Shown one piece after another: positions 42,201 to 51,462 of a stretch of DNA of 64,000 bases. Numbering within the stretch: the stretch's first letter is position 1; every line of letters begins with the position of its first letter. The notes under the pieces were generated by a model. That model saw only the letters and a list, made by a program, of their open reading frames with translations, had not been told where the DNA came from and did no database searches. The position numbers and the translations under genes were made by a program. The DNA is from a virus: IMG/VR virus record IMGVR_UViG_3300022934_000005, positions 1-64,000 of that record; one strand, given 5' to 3'.

Positions 42201-45200
42201 GTCTCTTTTACATTTTGCATCATCAGTAAGATCGTAATCGCCTGTATTATTTGCTTTAATGTATTCTACTGCTTCGTCAACAATAAAGTCTAAGTTAAGT
42301 AAAAGTCTACCACGTGCATCTGTGTGGCCGTCATCTTGTCTGCGACCAACTTGTCCGCTTACAACTACATCGCTACCATTACCATTGACTTCAAAATCAA
42401 TCTTGTCAATAATATTTTGAATTAGATTTTGTGCTGTAGTTACCGCCGCGGCATCACCTGCTGGCTCGTATGTATTTTGTGTATTTGTATTACCTGGTGC
42501 AATAGACGCAACATCCATTGTAAAGTTAGGGGCACCGCCGCCACCTAGATCTGAATCTTGAATTGTAATAATATCATTTACAAGATGTCCTGAACCACCA
42601 GTAACAACATCAACATTAGTTACAGATCCATTTCCGTCAACTGTAATGTTAAATGTACCAACTGTACCAGTACCACTTGTTGATCCGCTTACACCGTTGT
42701 ACGTACCTGCAGATCTCAAAGCGTCTGCCGCTCCAAAACTGTCAACAGTTAAGTGTGCACCTGCTGGTGTTTTAGTAACACTATTGTTATTAATGATGTC
42801 TGAAATAATTGCTTTAATTCTTCCTAGTGCAGTAATTGTTAATTCTGCATCAGTTACACTTGTGTATCCTGAACCCGCCGCAGTAATTTCTGTTGAACGT
42901 AGTTCGTCACCAACAATAGCAACATCTGCTGGAACCGGAATAGGTAGCATTTCGTTGTATTGACCAGTTTTAACAAACAATGTAACATTTGGTTTGTTTG
43001 CTGTTGGTAGGTTAGTTAGGTTACCGTCAGTGATTGTAACTGTAACAATACTTGCTAGTGATGTAATATTAGCATGAACATCTGCTTCTGCTTCTAGTGA
43101 TACATCTTTAAACTGTGTAACCGGTGATGCTACACTATTAAGTGTTGCATAGTTTGTAACTGGATCCAATGAAGCAAGAATGTTTTCCATAATTGCAACA
43201 CCATGATCAATTGCCGCTTTGGTTTCGTCTTCTTGGTTAGCAACATAGTTTACTGCACCATTAATATACTTGCTTGCCGCTTCTCTTGATCTAATGTTTC
43301 CGCCGTGTTTTAAATCCCAAACAATAGCGTCAACTAAAAGACCCATGTCTCTACGACATTTTGCTTTGTTGTATGTAAATGAACTTGTAAACGGATCTAC
43401 GTTATTTGTAATATTGTAGTCAACAAATTCAACAATTTGTTCTTGAATAAATGCTCTGTTTCTTAAAAGTAGTGAAGCCGCATTTGGGTTACGTGGACCT
43501 TGTCTAATTTGATCACACGCCCATCTTACAGAGCCCCACGGCTTGTCAACTGTAACACCGTTTGCTGGTGCTTCGTTATCTGTTCCACCTGGACCAACAT
43601 AATAAATTTGATCTAATTGACCAAAGTATGCCCATTCCGGAGCATTACCTGCCGCGTTTACTTTTAATACTTGACCTGCTTTACCAATTGGAAGTCTAGT
43701 AGGACCTGAACCACCGTAGTAAACTAAATCACCAATAGTAGTTAAGTTACCTGACTCAACACCACCACTTAGTAAATTCCAATAGTCACCGTTTGTATCT
43801 TGATCTGGTCTGTTTTGTACAGCAACTTCGTCTGATGTATGTGCTTGTACACAAATATAAGTATTATTGTTATTGATTCCTCTAACAGCATCGCCTAAAT
43901 CATAATAAGTTGCATCTGTCCAAGATTCTTTCCATTCAATACCTTGATTTAATCTATCCCAGTAACTTACATCAGGTGGTCTGTTGCCTGTAGAGTTTGC
44001 TATACATAGATAAGTGTAACCACCAACTCTAACAACATCACCAACTTTATATGCTGTTGCATTGTTATAGTCACCTTGTAAACTAAATCCTGTTGTAAAT
44101 AAATCCCATGTCCCTGGATTACCAAATGGAACAACGTTAGTGTTATTATTGTTTGCAACATATGAATAACCACCGTATGTTACAAAGTCACCAATTTGAT
44201 ATTGTGTTGAAGAATTCCACGAATCTTCAAATTCTAATCCTGGTAAAAATTCTTGCCATTGTGTTACGTTACCAATTGTAGCAACATCAAATGTAAGTGC
44301 TAAACCAGTTCCGCCAATTTCACTTGCTTGTACTGTAATTGTATCATCAACTGCATGACCTGAACCACCTTTAACAACAGTTACAGTTGCCGCACCTTGG
44401 TCGTCAATTGAAATATTAAATCTTTGTCCTGTACCACTACCTGCTGAAGTACCTGCAATATCTCTATATGTTCCAGCAGTTCTATCTGTATCTGCCGCAC
44501 TAATCTCATCAATACTTTCGATAGCCTGTGTTAATGTGATATCGTCATTTAAATTAGTAGCACCTGATGTATGTTCGTTTGTACAAATCCAAAGTCCGCC
44601 GCCATACTTAACAACGTCATTAACTTTATAACGTGTTGCTGTTGCATGAACTGAAAGGTATTCAATACCTTTGTGTACATAATCCCATTTAGATTGATCT
44701 GCTTCAAGACCTAATGCATCTGTTGTTGCTGAATTGTGTCCTTCATTACAAATATAAAGTTGACCACCATACTTAACAACATCGCCTACTTTGTATCGTG
44801 TGTCTGCTGACCAGTCTGTTTTCCAGTCCATGCCTCTTGAGAAAATATCCCACTTGGATTGGTCTGCTTCTAATCCATCGCTGTCAGTATTGTTTGTTAA
44901 TGAAGAAGTATGTGCCGCATTACAAATATATAAATTGCCGCCGTACTTAACAATGTCGTTAACTTTGTAAACTGTTGAAATTGTCCAGTTGTTTTTCCAT
45001 GCAAATCCTTCAGAAAATAAATCCCATTTTGCTTGATCTGTTTCTAGTATACCTGCAATACCTGCACCTTGTGCATCGTCTGCTTCTGAAGTGTGTGCTG
45101 TGTTACAAACATATAAGTATCCGCCGTACTTAACTAGGTCATTTTGTTTGTAATAGTTTCCGGAAGTCCAAGCACCTTGCCACTGAATACCATCAGTAAA

Positions 45201-45374
45201 CAAGTTCCATTTTGTTGATTCGTCTGTAGCAAAGTCTGCAGATGACGTATGTCCATTAGCACAGAAGTAAACTCTACCGCCGTGTCTTACAATGTCGTCT
45301 TTAAAGTATACGATGTTAGATGCCCACGCACCTTTCCATACAAATCTAATTCTACCTAGTTTAAACTCTGCCAT
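39270..45374 (-). CDS. Giant fibre-type protein with carbohydrate-binding-like repeats (2034 aa)
   Basis: The N-terminal 500 residues hold about eight repeats of 50-60 residues with the pattern W-x-x-x-x-x-YKVNDIVKYGGNLYICNAAHTS, resembling carbohydrate-binding module 5/12 (ChiC-type). One copy is interrupted by a GGSGHAVDDTITVQASEIGG segment, i.e. the beta repeat seen in the 2554-aa protein. After IYYVGPGGTDNE come helical segments and then a right-handed beta-helix-like region: RNCTLKGLSG, YVQNVTTFG, VGLKVDGDLHNGG, ELVSVFSYYAHMGY. The C-terminus has GRVFYTSTDQDGNFRVGELF and DGTFTANSDSIVPTQKAIKT, shared with the 1773-aa paralogue. A sugar-binding, surface-associated tail fibre is implied. 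It has its own promoter and AGGAAG site. Confidence 0.85.
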   Translation of the reverse strand: MAEFKLGRIRFVWKGAWASNIVYFKDDIVRHGGRVYFCANGHTSSADFATDESTKWNLFTDGIQWQGAWTSGNYYKQNDLVKYGGYLYVCNTAHTSEADDAQGAGIAGILETDQAKWDLFSEGFAWKNNWTISTVYKVNDIVKYGGNLYICNAAHTSSLTNNTDSDGLEADQSKWDIFSRGMDWKTDWSADTRYKVGDVVKYGGQLYICNEGHNSATTDALGLEADQSKWDYVHKGIEYLSVHATATRYKVNDVVKYGGGLWICTNEHTSGATNLNDDITLTQAIESIDEISAADTDRTAGTYRDIAGTSAGSGTGQRFNISIDDQGAATVTVVKGGSGHAVDDTITVQASEIGGTGLALTFDVATIGNVTQWQEFLPGLEFEDSWNSSTQYQIGDFVTYGGYSYVANNNNTNVVPFGNPGTWDLFTTGFSLQGDYNNATAYKVGDVVRVGGYTYLCIANSTGNRPPDVSYWDRLNQGIEWKESWTDATYYDLGDAVRGINNNNTYICVQAHTSDEVAVQNRPDQDTNGDYWNLLSGGVESGNLTTIGDLVYYGGSGPTRLPIGKAGQVLKVNAAGNAPEWAYFGQLDQIYYVGPGGTDNEAPANGVTVDKPWGSVRWACDQIRQGPRNPNAASLLLRNRAFIQEQIVEFVDYNITNNVDPFTSSFTYNKAKCRRDMGLLVDAIVWDLKHGGNIRSREAASKYINGAVNYVANQEDETKAAIDHGVAIMENILASLDPVTNYATLNSVASPVTQFKDVSLEAEADVHANITSLASIVTVTITDGNLTNLPTANKPNVTLFVKTGQYNEMLPIPVPADVAIVGDELRSTEITAAGSGYTSVTDAELTITALGRIKAIISDIINNNSVTKTPAGAHLTVDSFGAADALRSAGTYNGVSGSTSGTGTVGTFNITVDGNGSVTNVDVVTGGSGHLVNDIITIQDSDLGGGGAPNFTMDVASIAPGNTNTQNTYEPAGDAAAVTTAQNLIQNIIDKIDFEVNGNGSDVVVSGQVGRRQDDGHTDARGRLLLNLDFIVDEAVEYIKANNTGDYDLTDDAKCKRDMKQYILAVLWDMEEYGNYRSVLNGRWFSNAVNGSTTEDMFYLENGTGLRNCTLKGLSGTLGSANSYGTKRPTAGAYTSLNPSWGPDDETAWITTRSPYVQNVTTFGTSAVGLKVDGDLHNGGNDSIVANDFTQVISEGIGAWVTNLGRAELVSVFSYYAHMGYLAENGGKIRATNGNSSYGDFGTVAEGVDLTENAIEAFVDNRAFDAVVTNSITDNQEIIAIEYANAGRDYVVANTTIAFSGDGFGITGLTPTINTGGVYQVRLTGDENTFGGADYRSATNTPQEGNTTQITLSNTDTALSPAYVGMAVFLTGGTGAGQYGYIDTYNAGTKVATIKKYSDDTAGWDQIISGRAIEASLDNTTVYSVEPRVNVSAPAGDGSTTTQTALCRAKVTDGQISEVRIIHPGAGYVAAPTITFTDPNNTADAPLEVYIGDGVLGQPAFASRGEGFTTVQVSIADSGYEQDITGVSFTENPNAYTLLIDNKEFIKDEVIAWVDNEVTNQTNPSLWAAFNYDKTKWEDNVDDYVDALAHDIKFGGTKETRLHARTYWVGNNSQLPGRQSQALAAYEQMRDIVINYILTNTSYTSLQSPSVTTQTTNANNGEAAAVTKAGDLIDIVNECITNGLDTIPNNGGTSAVKITVATHGLLDRTKVSIATVTGTTQLNGNDYYVEVVDANTLALYKDSKLLFPAVLTNGSTYLAFGTITYGAGYREAKQDGQYIQVEGMDSIPQAGANVEFDSIPNKWFKLVSVTNLTGQSPYSALLQISPEMTKDEAPEHGDIVSMRIRYSQCRLTGHDFLDVGTGGFATTNYPGTPSVPADPDDEQVEGGGGRVFYTSTDQDGNFRVGELFTVEQATGIATLNADAFSISGLQELQLGSVALGGAGATINEFSTDGTFTANSDSIVPTQKAIKTYITSQIGGGASELNVNTVTAGVINIQGNTITTTTGVLINTTAQMHFTGGVSGSPVAMQQFILS

Positions 45375-45401
45375 TTTTTCTTCCTAAATGCTTTATTTTA
45401 G

Positions 45402-45408
45402 TATTTAT
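45402..45408 (-). promoter_or_regulatory. Late promoter (GATAAATACT) of the 2034-aa gene
   Basis: The minus strand reads ATGATAAATACTAAAATAAAG, directly beyond the stop of the 1773-aa gene. Confidence 0.76.
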
Positions 45409-45410
45409 CA

Positions 45411-48400
45411 TTACACTCCAGTTCCTGGATCCCAGCCATTTTCACCAACGTCATAGTATGATCCGTCGCCTTCAATAGCGTCTGTTTCCATAAGTCCCAT
45501 TGTACTTGCATTAACGTTAAAATAGGACATTGCCATCATCATTCCTGATGGAATCTTAGTCATATGCATTGGAACTGGAATATTAATTGCTAAATCACCT
45601 GTGTTTGATATTTGATTTAAGTTACTTAACTTAACAGTACCAGCAGTAACAGCGTTTGCCGCTACGTTTGCACCACCACCACTAATTCTTGATTGAATAT
45701 ATGTAGCGATTGCTTTCTGTGTTGGTACAATAGCATTACTGTTTGCAGTAAATGTACCATCTTTAGAAAATTCTCTAATAACAGCGTTTGTACCACCAAG
45801 TATAAATGCACCCAATCTTAATTCATCTAGACCTTGTAAGTCAAACTGTGATGCGTTAATTGTAACAATACCTGTTGACTGTTCAACTTTAAACAATTCA
45901 CCAACCCTAAAGTTACCGTCTTGGTCTGTACTTGAGTAGAATACTCTACCACCGTTATATTCTTGTGTTTCCCACATCTGTTCTGGTGGGTTAATTGAAC
46001 TATAACCATCAGTATAAAGTAATGGATAGTTAGTATCGTCAAATCCGCCTGTACCAATGTCTAGGAAATCGTGGAATGTTAAACGTACCTGACTGTAGTT
46101 CTGTCTAATTGTAACTGCTTCACCGTGTTGTGGTGATTCTTGAACACCCATATTTGGTGCTAGTGAAATCTTAACAGTTGCATTAGGAACAGATCCTTCA
46201 AGTACTGTTGCTGTACCAACTTTATAAATTACGTCAGTAATACTTGAGAAACGCAAGTTATCGCCTGGGCTCGGAACTAGTGTTAGATCACTAACAACAA
46301 TATCCCCACCTAGTTGGAACTTGTCTGCATAACCGTCACCTGTAATAGTTACAGCATTAAATTTAGTATATAACGATCCTCTGTTTTTAAACGTAGGCTG
46401 TCCTAATACTCTATTGTTTAGTCTAACTTGATACGTAACGTCTTGTGTTTTTTGTGTATCATGTATATGTACCGACGGAGGTGTTTGTGTTCTATAACCA
46501 CTTCCTGGTTCAGTTATTGTAAATGATTCAATTCTACCAGTGTTAACCGGATATGCTCTCATTAATGCTTTTGCACCGTAGTCGATTGCTGTTACATTTT
46601 GTTGTGATGTTGTATTAAACATAAAGAAGCGTGGACCAAATGTTGTAGTTGTTCCACAAACTTTTGGTACGTATGCTGTTCCGCCTGAAGGAATTGTTAA
46701 AGGACCTTTTGATTTCCAAACATCGCCGCCGTCGCTGTATAAAAGATTACCTGCTGTATCAATTGACATAAACAACCCGTCGGAGTAATCTAATCCCCAT
46801 TCGTTAGTGTTAATATTAGCAGAACCATCTACTTCTCTCCAAGTAGCATTTCCTGGACCTTCTGCAAAATCTGTGAAACTTATAAAGTAAGTTGAACTTA
46901 AACCAAATACTGCTGTAGTTGATGAACTGTTATCACTTAACATTGTTGTTGATGGATCAAATGGGAATGTTGCTGTACCATTTGGTTGGCAAGCCGCTAC
47001 AAATCTTCCGTTACCAAAACGGAAACCTGTTACGTTATATGTATTAGGACAAACTGCTGTTGTACCAGTCCATGATTGTCCATCATCTGTACTTTCCCAT
47101 GCCGCACCCGAACCGCTAACAATAATCCATTTACCGTTACCATATGCAATGTGTTTAAATCCTGAACCAGGGCCGCCAACGTTTACATATGACCAAGTTG
47201 TTCCGTTAGTGTTTGAAATTGCAATTTCGTCTGAATCATCTGCAATAGCAATAACTGTGTGAGATGCCGCACCAAACGGACCTTCTTTAATATCAACATA
47301 GTTGTGTTGGTTAATTGGATATGGATCAGAACCCCAAGCAGTTAACGCTGTTGAAAGGTTGGCTCTGTTACCGTTACCAACTGTAATGAAATATTTTAAA
47401 AATCCTTTACATTGAACACCACAATTTGGTCTTACAAATCCTGAATCAACTGTTGCAGGAGTCCATTGATCGCCTGCCGCATTTGAATACAATGCTACGT
47501 CTGTTCCTGCTGAAGGAAATATAGCATTTGTTTCACCAGATGTTAATCCAAGTGTTTGATAACTTTGTGAATTGCCAGTGTTATAACTATATTCTTCGTA
47601 GTAAGGTTCGTCAAGTTCAATACGTGATTCAATTCTGTATGTTGTTGAACCGTCTAATTGTGTTGAAATATCCCAACCCGGAACAATATGATCCCAACCA
47701 CGTTTACCATCACTTTCTCTTAGAACATTAATTTTCTTTGTTGTAACAAAGTATTCATCAATAATTCCATATTGACCAACACCTTCACCTTCTTCAATAA
47801 TAATTCTCATACCTGGTGAAATTTCAGAAACTGTAAACGAAACATCAGCGCCACCGTGGTCGCCTAAATCAGCATCTGAAATTGTAATTTGATCACCAAC
47901 CCTATGACTGTGTCCGCCATTAATTGGTACTATTGCTGTAATGTTTCCAGTTTCGTCAACTGTAATATTAAACGTACCTACACTAGCAAAAATATTATTA
48001 GATGTACCTGATACATTAGTATACGTTTGTGGGAACAATTCTGGATCATCTACTCTATTTGGATCTGCTCCCGAAATGTTGCTAACTGCTAGTACTGCTC
48101 TACCAACATAGTAATCAGGACCATTGTTATCTGATTGTGCAATAGTAATTGAAATATTGTCTCCGCCTTGTGCCGAGTTTCTGATACCTGTAATATGTCC
48201 TCTACCACCTGTTGGTGATGAATCACCTGGATCAAGTAATCTAATTTCACTTATCGATCCGTTTCTTAATTCAGCAAAGTTATTATCTACACTAACTCCG
48301 CTACCTGAACCTGTAATATTAAATGTAACATCTGTATAATGGCCGCCGGCGTGTGTATAACCAATTGCAAAAATTTTATTTGCGTTACTGTATACTGTTG

Positions 48401-50732
48401 GTGCTTCGGCATCATAGTATCTGTTGTTTACTGTAGCAGTAATAGGACTTTCACTTGCTAGTTCACCTTCAGCAAAAGAACCAAACTTACCATAAGAGTT
48501 ATTACCAACTGTAGCACGAATTTTACCACCTGCTGTACAATAGTAACCAATATGGCAGTAATAAGTGAACACGGAAACAAGTTCCATTCTGCCGTCTTTG
48601 TTTGCCCAGGCTCCAATGCCTTCTGAAATTACTTGTGTAAAGTCGTTTGCAACAATAGATTTATTACCACCGTCATGTAATTCTCCATCAACTTTAAGAC
48701 CTACACATCCATGACCGATTGTTGTTACGTTTTGTACGTATGTTGATTTATTTGTAACCCAAACACTTGTATCGTCTGGGCCTGTTCCCGGATCAAGTGC
48801 TACGAATGCACCTGCTGTTGGAACTTGAGCACCATACACATTAGGCTCACCTAATGATCCACGTAATCCTTGTAGGGTCATATTTCTAATACCACAACCG
48901 TTACGCACTTGAAACATATCTCTTTCTTCGTTGTTTAATGCTGGTTTAATTGTAGTACTTCTTAGTTCATCGCCAACAATAGCAACATTTGCCGGAACTT
49001 TAATTGGAAGAATTTCTTCATAAATTCCTGTTGCAACAAAAATTGTTGCTGGCGCTCTTGCGGCTTCGTCTGCTAAGATATATTGTGTTGCATACTTAAC
49101 TGATCTAAATGGTGATGTTGAACTTAATCCAAATCCACTAGCATCTCTACCTGATGTAGCAACATAATAAACCTTTGGTGTTTGTCCAAATGGTTCCCAA
49201 GTTGCTTGATCGTTAACTTGTTTTAATGCATCTCCTGGATCACCAATAGTAATTCTAGCATGGTCGGTTCCATCGTGACCTCTTAGGTCACCTCTGTGTT
49301 GCATTACGTTACCAGGCGAACCTTGAAGCATTTTCTCCCAATAACTTCCGTTATCTAATGCTGGTTCAACTAGTGTTGAATCGTCACCTTCGTGTGCTTG
49401 TACACATTTCCAAGTTGTTCCTGCTTGAACAACAATGTCACCTAATACATAATCTTGATCTGAATACCATTCGCCTCTGTAGTAAGGACCAGTTAATACT
49501 AACTGCCAGTACATTGAAACAGACCCTTCTGCAGATCTTGTTGAACCCGGATCGTAATATCCTCTCCATTCAGGATCTAGTGCATCTGGTTGAACACCTT
49601 GGCTATCTTGTACAGCAATATAAACAAAACCTTTATTTCTTACAACACTACCAGTTTTATATTCAATGCCGGCTTCCCATTCGCCTGTCATTTTATAACC
49701 GGTAATTAATAATTCCCAATCGTATTGACCTTGTAAACTTTCGCCTTCGTAGAATACACCTGTTACACTTGGCGCACTACCAACGTTATTAGTCATTGAT
49801 GTATATGTATATCCACCGTAGTTAACTACGTCACCTGGTTGATAATATGTTGTAGCCGACCATTCGTTTTCAAAACCCATGCCAGGCATCCAAATATCAA
49901 AGAAATCTTCTTGGAAGTTACCTGTTGATGTATGATGTTCTGTACAACGCCAAATAGTAGGACCCCACTTGACAAGGTCGCCTACTCTGTAATGTACACC
50001 TACTGAGTCGCCAGCATCTTGCCAACCGCCTAAATAACGTACACCAGAAATTACAATTTCCCAATGTGCTAAGTCTTGTTCAAGCCCGTTTAGTGGGTTT
50101 GAATCTGAAGTGTGTCCTGCGATACATCTGTAAATGATAGCACCATAACGTACTACATCATTATATCTGTATCTAGTTGAAGGGCGCCATTCAATTCTAA
50201 AATTGTCGCCTCTGAAAATAATTTGCCATTTATCTGCGTCTACTTCAAGACCAGAAACTACTGATGATGATGTGTGTTCCTGAATACAGTTGTAAGCATA
50301 ACCACCATATAAGATAACATCATTTTTTCTATATCTTGTTAACGGAGTCCAGTCTCTTCTCCAATTAGTAGTAGCGGCGAATCCAATAAGTTTATCTTCA
50401 TCTTCGGTAATACCAATTGCGGCGTCTTCGTTTGATCTATGTTCTTGTGTTACTCTATATACAATACCATCATATTTAAATAGATCGTTTTCTTTATAAA
50501 GTGTGTCAACAACCCAGTTACCTTTCCATTGGTAACCATCTGCCATTTTTAACCATTTAGGTGGATCAGCACTTAGATCAAGATCAAAACTTGTTTGACT
50601 TGATGTGTGACCAACCATACAAACATAAGTGTTACCACCATGTCTAATAATATCATCTTTAATATATGTCGCACCTTGCAACCATATATTTTTCCATGTA
50701 TATCTAATTCTTGCTAGGTTAAATTCAGCCAT
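45411..50732 (-). CDS. Giant fibre-type protein with sugar-binding-like repeats, beta-helix and BNR-like segment (1773 aa)
   Basis: Paralogue of the 2034-aa protein. The N-terminal 480 residues carry about eight W-x-n-Y-x-x-(N/G)-D-x-(I/V)-x-x-G repeats ending in HTSS-type loops. The middle has an IRNMTLQGLRGS, VQNVTTIGHGCVGLKVDGEL and ELVSVFTYYCHIGYYC beta-helix. Unlike the 2034-aa paralogue it then has a sialidase/BNR-like stretch (around residues 1160-1300) with SNTNGTTWSYVNVGGPGS and ESTDDGQSWTG, the Asp-box pattern SxDxGxxW. The C-terminus is GRVFYSSTDQDGNFRVGELF and DGTFTANSNAIVPTQKAIAT. Its ATG overlaps the stop of the 132-aa gene. Glycan binding or cleavage on the host surface is plausible. 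Confidence 0.85.
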   Translation of the reverse strand: MAEFNLARIRYTWKNIWLQGATYIKDDIIRHGGNTYVCMVGHTSSQTSFDLDLSADPPKWLKMADGYQWKGNWVVDTLYKENDLFKYDGIVYRVTQEHRSNEDAAIGITEDEDKLIGFAATTNWRRDWTPLTRYRKNDVILYGGYAYNCIQEHTSSSVVSGLEVDADKWQIIFRGDNFRIEWRPSTRYRYNDVVRYGAIIYRCIAGHTSDSNPLNGLEQDLAHWEIVISGVRYLGGWQDAGDSVGVHYRVGDLVKWGPTIWRCTEHHTSTGNFQEDFFDIWMPGMGFENEWSATTYYQPGDVVNYGGYTYTSMTNNVGSAPSVTGVFYEGESLQGQYDWELLITGYKMTGEWEAGIEYKTGSVVRNKGFVYIAVQDSQGVQPDALDPEWRGYYDPGSTRSAEGSVSMYWQLVLTGPYYRGEWYSDQDYVLGDIVVQAGTTWKCVQAHEGDDSTLVEPALDNGSYWEKMLQGSPGNVMQHRGDLRGHDGTDHARITIGDPGDALKQVNDQATWEPFGQTPKVYYVATSGRDASGFGLSSTSPFRSVKYATQYILADEAARAPATIFVATGIYEEILPIKVPANVAIVGDELRSTTIKPALNNEERDMFQVRNGCGIRNMTLQGLRGSLGEPNVYGAQVPTAGAFVALDPGTGPDDTSVWVTNKSTYVQNVTTIGHGCVGLKVDGELHDGGNKSIVANDFTQVISEGIGAWANKDGRMELVSVFTYYCHIGYYCTAGGKIRATVGNNSYGKFGSFAEGELASESPITATVNNRYYDAEAPTVYSNANKIFAIGYTHAGGHYTDVTFNITGSGSGVSVDNNFAELRNGSISEIRLLDPGDSSPTGGRGHITGIRNSAQGGDNISITIAQSDNNGPDYYVGRAVLAVSNISGADPNRVDDPELFPQTYTNVSGTSNNIFASVGTFNITVDETGNITAIVPINGGHSHRVGDQITISDADLGDHGGADVSFTVSEISPGMRIIIEEGEGVGQYGIIDEYFVTTKKINVLRESDGKRGWDHIVPGWDISTQLDGSTTYRIESRIELDEPYYEEYSYNTGNSQSYQTLGLTSGETNAIFPSAGTDVALYSNAAGDQWTPATVDSGFVRPNCGVQCKGFLKYFITVGNGNRANLSTALTAWGSDPYPINQHNYVDIKEGPFGAASHTVIAIADDSDEIAISNTNGTTWSYVNVGGPGSGFKHIAYGNGKWIIVSGSGAAWESTDDGQSWTGTTAVCPNTYNVTGFRFGNGRFVAACQPNGTATFPFDPSTTMLSDNSSSTTAVFGLSSTYFISFTDFAEGPGNATWREVDGSANINTNEWGLDYSDGLFMSIDTAGNLLYSDGGDVWKSKGPLTIPSGGTAYVPKVCGTTTTFGPRFFMFNTTSQQNVTAIDYGAKALMRAYPVNTGRIESFTITEPGSGYRTQTPPSVHIHDTQKTQDVTYQVRLNNRVLGQPTFKNRGSLYTKFNAVTITGDGYADKFQLGGDIVVSDLTLVPSPGDNLRFSSITDVIYKVGTATVLEGSVPNATVKISLAPNMGVQESPQHGEAVTIRQNYSQVRLTFHDFLDIGTGGFDDTNYPLLYTDGYSSINPPEQMWETQEYNGGRVFYSSTDQDGNFRVGELFKVEQSTGIVTINASQFDLQGLDELRLGAFILGGTNAVIREFSKDGTFTANSNAIVPTQKAIATYIQSRISGGGANVAANAVTAGTVKLSNLNQISNTGDLAINIPVPMHMTKIPSGMMMAMSYFNVNASTMGLMETDAIEGDGSYYDVGENGWDPGTGV

Positions 50733-51130
50733 TATCCACTATATCCTGTTGCATTTGAACCAAATGGTAAGTGATCTGCTGAAATTGTATCATCATAATC
50801 ATATTTAGTGTTAATACGTAACACCAATTCTCCAGAATCATTTACATAATAATAAATGTTCTTTTCATCCCAACGCATTTGTTCATAGTTTAAGTTATCA
50901 AAAACTAGTTCGTGATTAGGGTTTCTTCCCTCAAAGAAGTCTTCACCAGTTTGCCATTCTGCAAAGTTACCATCTGGACCACCTGGTCTATTAACTTGCA
51001 ACTCGTCTGTAGGAGAAGCAATATCAACCTTTGCAATAAAAAGTTGTCCGTCATCGTCCCTACGCAATGCATAAAAATATCTATCGCTAGTTTGTCCTTC
51101 TAACGGTGCTGATCCTACATATTGTACCAT
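50732..51130 (-). CDS. Conserved marine-phage structural hypothetical
   Basis: The 132-aa product is acidic and Tyr/Asp-rich, with a DRYFYALRRDDDGQLFIAKV segment near residue 16 and ending in FGSNATGYSG. I recognise no known fold with confidence. It overlaps the 109-aa gene and the 1773-aa gene by single bases at both ends (ATG/stop overlaps), showing that the three are translated as one coupled group. Confidence 0.75.
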   Translation of the reverse strand: MVQYVGSAPLEGQTSDRYFYALRRDDDGQLFIAKVDIASPTDELQVNRPGGPDGNFAEWQTGEDFFEGRNPNHELVFDNLNYEQMRWDEKNIYYYVNDSGELVLRINTKYDYDDTISADHLPFGSNATGYSG

Positions 51131-51459
51131 TATACAATCTCCACGTAACTAAGAATTACGTCAACAGCATCATCTTGATCTGCTGTAACTACTACTTCAT
51201 TATTTCCTGGTAAGACTAATTTCTCACCACCATTAATTGCCCTTAAGGCCGCATTAGGTGCAATCATAACATCTTTGATATAATATCCTAATACACTTGT
51301 ATCGTCTTTAATTTGAATACTAACTCTAGTATTACCGTCTAGTAGATTAGCAACTGACATACCAATTGCTGTAACTTTCGATGCCGGTGGCACAGTTAGT
51401 ATTGAAATTGGTTGTGTTCCTACGCTTTTTTCTACTTTGTTTCTAAAAAATGTTGCCAT
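51130..51459 (-). CDS. Small beta-rich virion protein (paralogue group of three)
   Basis: The 109-aa product contains SILTVPPASKVTAIGMSVAN near residue 18 and ends VDVILSYVEIV. The same design occurs at 38932-39252 and 55120-55452. It follows the 491-aa fibre-type gene with three bases between and is coupled to the 132-aa gene. Function unknown. Confidence 0.78.
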   Translation of the reverse strand: MATFFRNKVEKSVGTQPISILTVPPASKVTAIGMSVANLLDGNTRVSIQIKDDTSVLGYYIKDVMIAPNAALRAINGGEKLVLPGNNEVVVTADQDDAVDVILSYVEIV

Positions 51460-51462
51460 ATC

